Translations under genes and position numbers: made by a program
Shown here: positions 1 to 5,446 of the stretch, in pieces
How the letters are laid out: the number at the start of each line of letters is the position of its first letter
Numbering within the stretch: position 1 is the first letter of the stretch
The notes under the pieces: model-generated
Databases searched by the model: none
Seen by the model: only the letters and a program-made list of their open reading frames with translations
Told to the model about the DNA's origin: nothing
Assembly (NCBI GenBank): GCA_043721315.1
Contig: JAYSQZ010000012.1
Location: 1 to 13,281 of the forward strand
Direction of reading: 5' to 3'
Source: Elstera sp043721315
GTDB lineage: Bacteria > Pseudomonadota > Alphaproteobacteria > Elsterales > Elsteraceae
Length of the DNA stretch: 13,281 nt

Positions 1-153
1 CCCGAGGCACCAGGGCAGGCCGAGTTGGATTTCTATGTGGACTTCGAGTTCCATAATAGAATGCTACAAAAAATCATCGAAACTCTGTTCAACGAAGCCG
101 TAAAACGCATGGTATCGGCCTTTGAGAGCCGGGCGAGGGCGTTGTACGGGTAG
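1..153 (+). CDS. RatA/COQ10-like START-domain protein, C-terminal fragment
   Basis: An open frame enters from the left edge in frame 1 and ends at a TAG at 151-153, giving the last 50 residues of a protein. The tail has an F-x-V-D-F-E-F-H-N-R-M-L segment, then a long amphipathic helix containing EAVKRMVSAFESRA and ending ALYG. This is the usual C-terminal helix of the small (about 150 aa) RatA/COQ10 family of the START/Bet v1 fold. Family members bind ubiquinone or related lipids (COQ10), or are annotated as the ribosome-association toxin RatA; alphaproteobacterial members are thought to act in quinone or respiratory function rather than as toxins. The start and most of the domain lie outside the window. 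The gene converges on the small effector-like gene with only 2 bp between the two stop codons. Confidence 0.8.
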   Translation, partial: PEAPGQAELDFYVDFEFHNRMLQKIIETLFNEAVKRMVSAFESRARALYG

Positions 154-155
154 GG

Positions 156-515
156 TTACTTATTGATGCTATTACCGCTGCCGACGATTTGAACGGTTTG
201 ATTGTTGTTACCCTTGACCATCGCGGTCTGCGACGTTTCCCCAACGCCAAGTTCTTTCAGCAAGGCCGCGAGTTCCTCTTTCAGGCCGGGCTGTTCTTCC
301 AGAAGGTCGGTAAGAACCGTCTGAAGTTTTGCGGGTGCAGATTTTTTATCCGGCGCTGCCGCAACCTCGGCGGTAATTGCAGCATTGGTGCCGGACACCT
401 TACTCTTAATCCAGCCAAAGACGGATTTCCCCCCGGCAACCGCCCCTTGCACGGCGAATTTCGTGGCTTCTTTCAGCGCCGCATCGGCGGCAAGGGCGAT
501 CAGGTCAGTTGTCAT
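156..515 (-). CDS. Small putative effector with C-terminal RHIM/PP-like amyloid signalling motif
   Basis: This encodes a 119-aa protein. Residues 3-40 form an Ala/Gly-rich hydrophobic to amphipathic stretch (LIALAADAALKEATKF, then AVQGAVAGG and SVFGWIKSKV). Two further predicted helices cover about 62-74 and 78-90. The tail at residues 102-117 reads GNNNQTVQIVGSGNSI. The NTPase encoded upstream on the same strand has the same pattern at its own N-terminus (GxxNQxxQIVGxxNxI). Known bacterial and fungal amyloid-signalling pairs have this layout: an NLR with an N-terminal motif, and a small helical membrane-active effector (HeLo- or Bell-like) with the motif at the C-terminus. A pore-forming or cell-death role is inference. 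The ATG at 513-515 has GGAG nine bases upstream. The gene overlaps the end of the TPR frame by 11 bases, which suggests translational coupling. An ordinary small structural protein cannot be excluded. Confidence 0.72.
   Translation of the reverse strand: MTTDLIALAADAALKEATKFAVQGAVAGGKSVFGWIKSKVSGTNAAITAEVAAAPDKKSAPAKLQTVLTDLLEEQPGLKEELAALLKELGVGETSQTAMVKGNNNQTVQIVGSGNSINK
165..212 (-). other. Amyloid-like motif in the small effector
   Basis: Codons 102-117 of the small protein encode GNNNQTVQIVGSGNSI. The core VQIVGSGN resembles the RHIM core (I/V-Q-I/V/L-G-x-x-N) and the fungal PP motif. The motif forms the extreme C-terminus, with only two residues after it. It pairs with the motif encoded at 2872-2919. 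Confidence 0.7.
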
Positions 516-1998
516 CGGGGGCGTCTCCAGAGGGGAGGGATTGAAAGCGGGTAATGATCGGGGCGAGGAGGGAGTGGTCTGGGTCGTCTTGGTGCTCCGT
601 GATATTGAGATAAGTCTGTGCGAGGTTATAAGTAAGGGAGGCTACCGCTTCGGGGAGTACCAGAAACAGTGGCGACAGGGTGGTGATAGCCGTCTCGATC
701 GCATCGCGCGCATCGCTAAGTCTATCTGTCGCTGCTAACCGCTGGGCAAGGGCACCAAGGCTTCTAGCGAGATCGGCCCGAAAGGCCTCGCGGTTCTGTG
801 CAAAAAGGGTTCTGTAGAGAGATGTACTCTCTTGGATATTATTCAGTGCGTGATGGGGCTTCCCACATTCGGCTTGGCGGTTCGAGAGTGTGTTCAGCGC
901 TGCCGCGAGAAGAGGGCGAAAAGCCGCCGGGTTTTGGGCATAAAGGGCTTTGCAGAGATCGCAACCTCTCTCGGCGGCGCTTAGAGCTTCCGTCCGCTTG
1001 CCGCAGGCAACCAGATAGCCCGAGAGATTATTCAGCACCCCGGTCAGATTGGGACGAAGAGCCTCGGAGTTCTCAGCGTCAAGCATATTGTAAATTCTGA
1101 CACTCTCCTCGGCAGCGTCCAACGCTTCTGGCTGCTGATGAAGCCCGGCGTGTCGGAGTGAAAGAGTATTCAGTGTTCCCGCGAGATCGGGCCAGAAGGC
1201 CACAGCGTTTTGCACCAAAAGCGTACGGTAAATTTTGATACTTTCTTCGACGGCGACCAGAGCGCCTTTCCGATCACCTAACTCGGCGCGACAATTTGAG
1301 AGAGTGTTCAGGGCCATTGCGCGAATGGGGCGATGCGCCTCGGAGTTTTCAGCATCAAGCTGATCGCATACTCTGACGCTCTCTTCGGCGGCAACCAGTG
1401 CTTTCAGCGACTGGCCAAGGTCTGCCAAGCGGTTAGAGAGGTTGTTCAAGGCGAGAGCAAGCAGCGCCGGAGCGTTCACCACCCGCGCCTTTACCACAAG
1501 CGATTGCGTGATTTCCGACGCTATCTTCCGTAGTTCCACGGTTTCATGGGGGAGTGCTTCCACGAGATCGACAAGCGCCCATAAATCCCCCTCACTTTCC
1601 GCATGAAGTTGCTTCAGCCAATCAAGGGGCAGGCCGTGCCCGCGAATGATGAAGTCGCGCCCACAGCGGATTACAGTGTCGAACACCGCTCGCCGCGCTC
1701 GGTGGCTGGCGCGGGTAAGGGTGGCGGTACCCTTGTCCGGCAGTGCTTTGAAGGCTTGAAGGATCAGCGCCTCCCCCAAAATATCGGGGAGAAGTGGGGC
1801 TATCGCGCCGCCGTTCCCCGGTAAGGCTTGGTGGAGGGCGGAATAGGCGGCAGAGGTACTTCCCGATGGAATCGCTTGGTGAAGCGCCGCCGATTCCTCC
1901 GCAATCATCGCATGGGCCGCCGATTCGTCCAACCCACCGCAGAGGGTAACGACAGCCGCAAGATGAGCGGGCAGGGAGCGGGCTTGAGGTTTCGGCAA
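505..1998 (-). CDS. TPR-repeat C-terminal part of an interrupted STAND/NLR protein
   Basis: This frame gives up to 497 residues. After about 150 helical residues resembling the linker after a STAND NTPase, residues 183-412 form five tandem TPR-like repeats with an exact 46-residue period. Each begins (A/T/V)-L-N-(N/T)-L-S, has an Ala-rich EES helix in the middle, and most end with an (A/S)xxPxLA-like helix. A degenerate sixth unit starts at 413. Such TPR arrays are the sensor half of bacterial NLR-like ATPases. The listed start is a TTG with no convincing ribosome binding site. The frame is open without a break back to 2097, so the next upstream codon in frame is the TAA that ends the NTPase. 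I read this as the 3' portion of one gene, translated alone only if reinitiation or readthrough occurs. Its stop overlaps the effector start. Confidence 0.7.
   Translation of the reverse strand: MPKPQARSLPAHLAAVVTLCGGLDESAAHAMIAEESAALHQAIPSGSTSAAYSALHQALPGNGGAIAPLLPDILGEALILQAFKALPDKGTATLTRASHRARRAVFDTVIRCGRDFIIRGHGLPLDWLKQLHAESEGDLWALVDLVEALPHETVELRKIASEITQSLVVKARVVNAPALLALALNNLSNRLADLGQSLKALVAAEESVRVCDQLDAENSEAHRPIRAMALNTLSNCRAELGDRKGALVAVEESIKIYRTLLVQNAVAFWPDLAGTLNTLSLRHAGLHQQPEALDAAEESVRIYNMLDAENSEALRPNLTGVLNNLSGYLVACGKRTEALSAAERGCDLCKALYAQNPAAFRPLLAAALNTLSNRQAECGKPHHALNNIQESTSLYRTLFAQNREAFRADLARSLGALAQRLAATDRLSDARDAIETAITTLSPLFLVLPEAVASLTYNLAQTYLNITEHQDDPDHSLLAPIITRFQSLPSGDAPDDN
763..1452 (-). 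repeat. Five tandem 138-bp (46-residue) TPR-coding repeats
   Basis: The five units start at residues 183, 229, 275, 321 and 367 of the TPR frame, exactly 46 codons apart. The conserved positions are ALNxLSN near the start and AAEESVRIY-like residues in the middle of each unit. Units 1 and 3 share LDAENSEA, and the others have AQN or VQN at that place. The fixed period and shared residues point to amplification by duplication, as in other NLR sensor arrays. Confidence 0.75.
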
Positions 1999-2097
1999 GC
2001 CTGCGGCGGTCCAATGGGTTTCGATGCGCTTCTGCTCTTGTCCGGCCAGATTGAAGGCCAGTTTATCGGCAGTTAACCCGTCCTTTGCTCCTAGCCC

Positions 2098-2970
2098 TTA
2101 CCGGGCGAGAACCAGCCCGGTCATCGCCAGAAACAGCGGTTCGCCGCCAAGGGTAAGCTGGGCGAGGGTTTGGTCCCAGGCGGGGCTGCGGTCGGGGGCA
2201 GATTTCCCGCTGGCGAGCACATAGGCCTCGGCAAAAACCGCAAACCGATCTTCCTCAGCCAAGCCTTGCAAGTGGATGACGTGAGCCGGATCAAGCAGGT
2301 CGGTAATCGGCCCGTCGCGATGGTCGGTGCCGCCGAAAAGATGCCGCCACCAAAAAGATTGAGGCGTCCCGACGCGCTCCAGCAGCAAGAACCGCAGTTT
2401 TGGGGCGTCTTTGGGGGGATGGCGGACCAGCGCGGCCAGGGCGATTTTTAGGGCTTCGGCTTGTGCGGCCACATAATCGACGATAATCAGGGTCGGCTGG
2501 TTCCAGGCCCATCGGCTGCCGTTACTATTGAACGGGGCAAAAGCGTCGCGTGGGCTAAAACCGGCCAGCCACCCTGCGGCCCGCGCTGTGGCGGCGAGTT
2601 CGACGGCCAACCGGGTTTTCCCGCGCCCGCCCGCGCCCATCACGATGTGCGCGGAAACTTCACTTTCTGCCGTCAACCAATCCCACAGGGCCGAAACTTC
2701 TGCCTGACGACCGCGAAAACTAAGGCTTTTTCGGTTGATGGCCCAAAGTATCTTGGTCTCTCGATACCCGGTCGGCGTAAAGCCCGCCATACCGCGTTTG
2801 GTCGGAGTTTGTTTCGGCCCGTCGTCGTTGCCATCTTCACTGAGGCACAAGGCCCCTGCGCCCGACAGCGCGATATAATTATTGTTGCCGACAATCTGGA
2901 TTATCTGATTGCCGTCCCCCTGCACGCTGGCTCTTTGATGACTATCGTCGCGCTCGGCTGGGTCGGTCAT
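2098..2970 (-). CDS. STAND/NLR-type P-loop NTPase with N-terminal amyloid-like motif (truncated by a stop codon)
   Basis: This is a 290-aa frame starting at an ATG (2968-2970), with an in-frame TAA seven codons upstream. Residues 18-33 (GDGNQIIQIVGNNNYI) form a RHIM/PP-like motif. Residues 85-99 (FRGRQAEVSALWDWL) match the conserved F-x-GR-x-x-E-x-x-x-L segment that precedes the P-loop in STAND and NACHT ATPases. Walker A is MGAGGRGKT (111-119) and Walker B is TLIIVDY (160-166) with Asp165. The frame stops after LFLAMTGLVLAR, in the part of the NTPase leading into its helical or winged-helix region, which is too early for a complete NLR. Known members sense a signal through C-terminal repeats, oligomerise on ATP binding, and nucleate an effector through the N-terminal motif. 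Here the sensor lies beyond the stop codon. The gene follows a 123-aa gene after 79 bp. Confidence 0.78.
   Translation of the reverse strand: MTDPAERDDSHQRASVQGDGNQIIQIVGNNNYIALSGAGALCLSEDGNDDGPKQTPTKRGMAGFTPTGYRETKILWAINRKSLSFRGRQAEVSALWDWLTAESEVSAHIVMGAGGRGKTRLAVELAATARAAGWLAGFSPRDAFAPFNSNGSRWAWNQPTLIIVDYVAAQAEALKIALAALVRHPPKDAPKLRFLLLERVGTPQSFWWRHLFGGTDHRDGPITDLLDPAHVIHLQGLAEEDRFAVFAEAYVLASGKSAPDRSPAWDQTLAQLTLGGEPLFLAMTGLVLAR
2872..2919 (-). other. Amyloid-like motif at the N-terminus of the NTPase
   Basis: Codons 18-33 encode GDGNQIIQIVGNNNYI. The IQIVGNNNYI core is close to animal RHIM cores of the form IQIG-x-x-N-x-M. Nine of its 16 positions are identical to the motif in the small effector (G, N, Q, Q, I, V, G, N, I). 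It sits before the NTPase domain, where NLR signalling motifs are found. Confidence 0.7.
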
Positions 2971-3049
2971 CTTGGCCCCGTATTGCTCGCTTTAAGCGAA
3001 GATACTGGCGAAGGTTTAATTCAAGGTCAAGCAGTCCCGAACCAAAGGC

Positions 3050-3421
3050 TTAATTCGGCTTATCCGGCGTCCCATACCGCTCCTTGAATACTGCCAGCAC
3101 GGCCCGCGCTTTACGTTTTTCGTCTTCCGTGAAGGGCTTATCGGCTTCGGGCAATACGATGCCTTCGCGTTCGCGCACGGCGGCGATGGTGCTTTCCTTA
3201 CCGCTACGGCCCCAGAAACGCGCCATTTTAACCGGGTCTTTCGGTGCGGGCGCGGCGTCGGCGGGTTTTTTGGGGGAAGCGAGAAAGGCTGCGGGATCAA
3301 TATTCAATCGCCGCAAGGTTTCCATCGCGGTTGCTTCCACTTCTGCCGAAATGAAGCGTTTGCGTAAGGCCCTGGCAATCGCGCGGGCTTCTTCGGGAGG
3401 GCGAGGGGTTTTTCTAACCAT
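3050..3421 (-). CDS. Hypothetical small basic protein upstream of the NLR-like gene
   Basis: This encodes a 123-aa protein that I do not recognise. It is rich in Lys, Arg, Glu and Ala, with no signal peptide and no membrane segment. The first 40 residues look helical (EEARAIARALRKRF, then VEATAMETLRRL). A proline/alanine-rich linker follows at about 50-64, and the C-terminal half contains MARFWGRSGKE and EDEKRKARAVLAVFKERYG. It starts at an ATG (3419-3421) preceded only by a weak A-rich ribosome binding site. It lies 51 bp after the APH-like gene and 79 bp before the NTPase gene, all on the same strand, so it may be cotranscribed with either. A third component of the NLR locus is possible but unsupported by any motif. 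Confidence 0.55.
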   Translation of the reverse strand: MVRKTPRPPEEARAIARALRKRFISAEVEATAMETLRRLNIDPAAFLASPKKPADAAPAPKDPVKMARFWGRSGKESTIAAVREREGIVLPEADKPFTEDEKRKARAVLAVFKERYGTPDKPN

Positions 3422-3472
3422 ATTATCTTTAATCTACGGTGCTTGAGGGTAAAAGGCGAGTCTTACAGCAGG

Positions 3473-4363
3473 CTAAAACCCTTTCGCCGCACCCAACGCA
3501 TAGAGGAACCAGCGGTTATCCTGTCGGTGAAGTCCTTCGAGCGCCCATTGCACTTCGTAAGTGCGGGCTAGGCGGCGGGCGCGGGGAAGATGCTCGGTAA
3601 GGTTGGGATACCCTAGGTCTGCGACAGCCTCCGTCCCCCAATTATATAGCAGCCCGGCAATATCAACGGCGGCATCGCCGCGCCCTGCCCGGCCAAAATC
3701 CAGCAACCCCGTTAGGGCACCGGTTTCGGGATCGTGGAGGATATGAGCAGTGTGCAGATCATCGTGCAGAAGGGCGGCACCCGTTAGGGCCAGGGGCGTT
3801 TCGATCATCGCGACCAGGGCCGCCCGAAGATCGCGGGCGAGGAGGGCAGAGACTAGCGGAAAAAGCTCGGTTTCGGCCTCTACCAGCACATCGCGCCAAT
3901 GGTCTGGGGCGTGCGGCGTTTCGGCGGGGGGATGATCCGGTGTTGGCGGCAGCGCGTGTAAGGCGGCGAGCAACGCCCCAAACTCCCCCAGAAACCGCGC
4001 CCGCTGTGCGGCAGGGAGGGCGGCAAGATCGCCTTGCCCCGTCGGTTGACCGGGCAGATGGTGGTGCAGCGCCCAACCCTCCCCCACAAGCTCAGGCACG
4101 GGCAGGCAACGGCGCATCTCCGGCGGCAGAGCAGCGGCAATCGCGTTTAACAGCAGAGTTTCCCGCACCAGTGGTGCTTCCTGGGACCGGGCAAGGCGTA
4201 AGACCCACGCACCGTTGATCCGCAGCGCGAAAACGCTGGTGCCATCATCGTTTGCCTCAATCTGATCGAAGGGGCCTGTTCGCGCGGTGATCCGAGTACA
4301 ATCGGCTTCCGAAAGCTGCTGGAGGGCGGCTTGAGTGGCGTAGGGTGAGGGCGTGAAAACCAT
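3473..4363 (-). CDS. APH-fold small-molecule phosphotransferase family protein
   Basis: This encodes a 296-aa protein with the layout of the aminoglycoside phosphotransferase/choline kinase-like fold. An N-terminal lobe includes VFALRINGAWVLRLAR (44-59), and Glu69 of VRETLLLNAI may be the Glu that pairs with the nucleotide-binding Lys or Arg. The catalytic loop is HDDLHTAHIL (200-209), whose second Asp is the expected base. The metal-binding segment is LLDFGRAGRGD (220-230). The catalytic loop has His where most members have Asn (HxDxxxxN). Some APH subgroups use His there, so this does not imply inactivity. Substrates in this superfamily range from antibiotics to sugars, choline and homoserine, and the sequence does not decide between them. 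Start: ATG at 4361-4363 with a weak GA-rich ribosome binding site. A terminator-like hairpin on the same strand lies about 140 bp upstream. Confidence 0.82.
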   Translation of the reverse strand: MVFTPSPYATQAALQQLSEADCTRITARTGPFDQIEANDDGTSVFALRINGAWVLRLARSQEAPLVRETLLLNAIAAALPPEMRRCLPVPELVGEGWALHHHLPGQPTGQGDLAALPAAQRARFLGEFGALLAALHALPPTPDHPPAETPHAPDHWRDVLVEAETELFPLVSALLARDLRAALVAMIETPLALTGAALLHDDLHTAHILHDPETGALTGLLDFGRAGRGDAAVDIAGLLYNWGTEAVADLGYPNLTEHLPRARRLARTYEVQWALEGLHRQDNRWFLYALGAAKGF

Positions 4364-4498
4364 AGCCCACTCTGCGCTGCCAGGGCTTCGGGAGCAAGAG
4401 GGGGGGCGGCTTAGAAATGCGATGCCTGCGGTTTATTCAGAGCGCGCTTAAAATACAGGCTATTCGCCTAAATTATGCACAAGTCCTTGAAAACAGTC

Positions 4499-4532
4499 AA
4501 AAAAACGGCAAGATCAATAGTTTGATCTTGCC
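4499..4532 (-). terminator. Strong intrinsic terminator (minus strand)
   Basis: GGCAAGATCAA at 4507-4517 pairs perfectly with TTGATCTTGCC at 4522-4532 across a four-base loop. On the minus strand the stem is followed by G and seven T residues (4505-4499), the classic rho-independent form. Confidence 0.75.
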
Positions 4533-4618
4533 ATGCTGCAATGCAGAAGATACCTTATTCATACGACGACAGCTTATGCTGTTTGTCTCCGCCTTGTGGC
4601 GATTCCTCCCTAAACTCG

Positions 4619-4653
4619 GGCTGCGCGCTTTTGTCGCGCAGTCTTTTTATTTT
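4619..4653 (+). terminator. Intrinsic terminator-like hairpin (plus strand)
   Basis: CTGCGCG (4621-4627) pairs with CGCGCAG (4635-4641) across CTTTTGT. The stem extends by a G-T wobble and a G-C pair to 4619/4643. TTTTTATTTT follows at 4644-4653. No obvious plus-strand promoter or gene lies directly upstream, so the RNA it would end is unknown. Confidence 0.55.
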
Positions 4654-4660
4654 CTGGGGG

Positions 4661-4690
4661 AGTATAAGCACGCGCTTTTGCGTCTGTCAC
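4661..4690 (-). promoter_or_regulatory. Sigma-70-like promoter for the candidate minus-strand RNA
   Basis: Reading leftwards, -35 GTGACA (4690-4685) matches TTGACA at five of six positions, and -10 TATACT (4666-4661) matches TATAAT at five of six. The spacer is 18 bases. Transcription would begin near 4654. Confidence 0.5.
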
Positions 4691-4855
4691 TCAATTTTTT
4701 CGCCTAAATGTAGATACTTTGTGAGATGGGGGCCGATGCTACCACGATCAAGCCCCCCGAAATAAATTAGAAAGACAGCCCAATCGGTTGCAAAATTTTT
4801 GCCGGGAAGATTTTGCCGTCTGGGGTTCGGAAATGGAATCTGTTAAACTAAAATT

Positions 4856-5362
4856 ATGGTTCAGTTGGAAAAAAATAAGCGCGCCTGCGCGCTCGCGGCA
4901 CATCTTGTTGCATGGGGCGCATTCGGAGTGCTGATTGGGGGACTCTGGGTTTCGCCGAGCCATGCCCAGGCCCCGCGTTTTCAGATGAATATCGGCGGCA
5001 ATTCCAGCGTGCTCGGCGCGCCGGATGCGGAGATTTGTCGGCAAGCGCTGACGACTCTTTCGCCGTCCGAATCCCCAACCTATCAGCCGGGTACAACCGC
5101 TTCGGGGGGAACGGTAGCAGGGGCTGATCTGCCGGGGGGTGCCCTCTACGGTGGCGGCCTTGCGGGCGGTCTTAACCCTTCTACACGCCTCTACGTCGAT
5201 CCGAATGCGTATGGTGGCCGTTTGCGCGGCCCGCTTCAGGGTGAGACGACGGTGGGGACAGTGCAGATTGCGCCCGATGGCACTAGCCTGCTCAATGGCC
5301 GCCCCCTTACCGGGGGGAATGACGACCTGATCGAACGCTGCCGCGCCGCAGGCTATCGGTAG
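4856..5362 (+). CDS. Hypothetical secreted Gly-rich protein
   Basis: This encodes a 168-aa protein with a clear signal peptide: basic KNKR at 6-9, a hydrophobic core about 12-31, and a likely signal peptidase I cut after SHAQA at residue 39. The mature part is about 129 residues, low in charge, and rich in Gly, Pro, Thr and Ser (for example GGALYGGGLAGG at 94-105). It contains two cysteines, Cys61 and Cys162, which could form a disulfide in the periplasm. I do not recognise a family. The ATG at 4856 has no good ribosome binding site; a TTG three codons downstream is no better. The gene lies 84 bp upstream of proS on the same strand, so the two may share transcripts. Confidence 0.65.
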   Translation: MVQLEKNKRACALAAHLVAWGAFGVLIGGLWVSPSHAQAPRFQMNIGGNSSVLGAPDAEICRQALTTLSPSESPTYQPGTTASGGTVAGADLPGGALYGGGLAGGLNPSTRLYVDPNAYGGRLRGPLQGETTVGTVQIAPDGTSLLNGRPLTGGNDDLIERCRAAGYR

Positions 5363-5446
5363 CCGGTCTCCGCTTGGGCGTGGACAAGCAAGGTTCTGCC
5401 GCCTAAAGTCGCGCCCGGCTATTCCTTATAAAATCCGAGATTTTTC

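Larger units (their letters stand above)
505..2970 (-). pseudogene. Reconstructed NLR gene interrupted by one in-frame TAA
   Basis: The NTPase frame (to 2098) and the TPR frame (to 505) are in the same phase. Only the TAA at 2098-2100 separates them. The 33 codons between that stop and the TTG at 1998 are open and read as normal protein (for example KLAFNLAGQEQKRIETHW), of the kind found in the NTPase-to-TPR linker of this protein type. Removing the stop gives one protein of about 821 residues: motif, STAND NTPase, linker, five or six TPRs. A single substitution from a sense codon such as CAA, GAA or AAA would explain the break; no frameshift is needed. A sequencing error, suppression of the stop, or a functional split are alternatives. 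Confidence 0.68.
4499..4654 (-). ncRNA. Candidate small RNA or attenuated leader upstream of the APH-like gene
   Basis: On the minus strand a sigma-70-like promoter (GTGACA, 18-base spacer, TATACT) predicts a start near 4654. About 120 bases later comes an 11-bp perfect hairpin followed by G and seven T residues. The predicted transcript is about 155 nt and can form hairpins at 4641-4621, 4601-4590 (CGCC-ACAA-GGCG), 4582-4569 (ACAGC-AUAA-GCUGU) and the terminator. It contains an exposed GGGAGGA but no start codon at a suitable distance. I do not recognise the family. Because the APH-like gene starts 136 bases beyond the terminator on the same strand, the segment could equally be a regulated leader. 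Confidence 0.45.
4364..4855. other. AT-rich intergenic region with several hairpins
   Basis: No convincing protein gene lies here. The segment 4499-4653 contains five closely spaced inverted repeats: 4507-4532, 4536-4546, 4569-4582, 4590-4601 and 4619-4643. The first and last have T-tracts on opposite strands. Further right, GGGGGC at 4728-4733 can pair with GCCCCC at 4752-4757 across an 18-base loop. A near-repeat of ATTTTTGCCG and GATTTTGCCG lies at about 4795-4817. TAAACT and TAAAAT, close upstream of the ATG at 4856, could be a -10 element, but no good -35 is present. Confidence 0.6.

Noticed and set aside
1999..2097. A restart codon just after the internal TAA
   Set aside because: An AGGAG-like sequence lies at about 2094-2088, but no ATG, GTG or TTG follows at a suitable in-frame distance; the first candidate is the TTG at 1998, which lacks a ribosome binding site.
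505..2970. Frameshift as the cause of the NTPase/TPR split
   Set aside because: Both parts and the linker between them are in the same phase, so a substitution is sufficient and no indel is needed.
2461..3087. 208-aa plus-strand open frame opposite the NTPase gene
   Set aside because: It is antisense to a frame with clear Walker A and B motifs, has no recognisable domain, and its length is explained by the GC-rich codon bias of the minus-strand gene.
4499..4567. A 21-codon minus-strand frame (ATG near 4567) through the terminator stem
   Set aside because: No ribosome binding site, and its last codons are simply the terminator hairpin and T-tract.
4499..4654. 6S RNA or SRP RNA as the identity of the candidate RNA
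   Set aside because: There is no long rod with a central bubble as in 6S RNA, and no conserved SRP loop sequence; the fold is a series of separate short hairpins.
4417..4707. 96-aa plus-strand open frame in the intergenic region
   Set aside because: No ribosome binding site, no domain, and it runs through both terminator-like hairpins, so it is unlikely to be translated.
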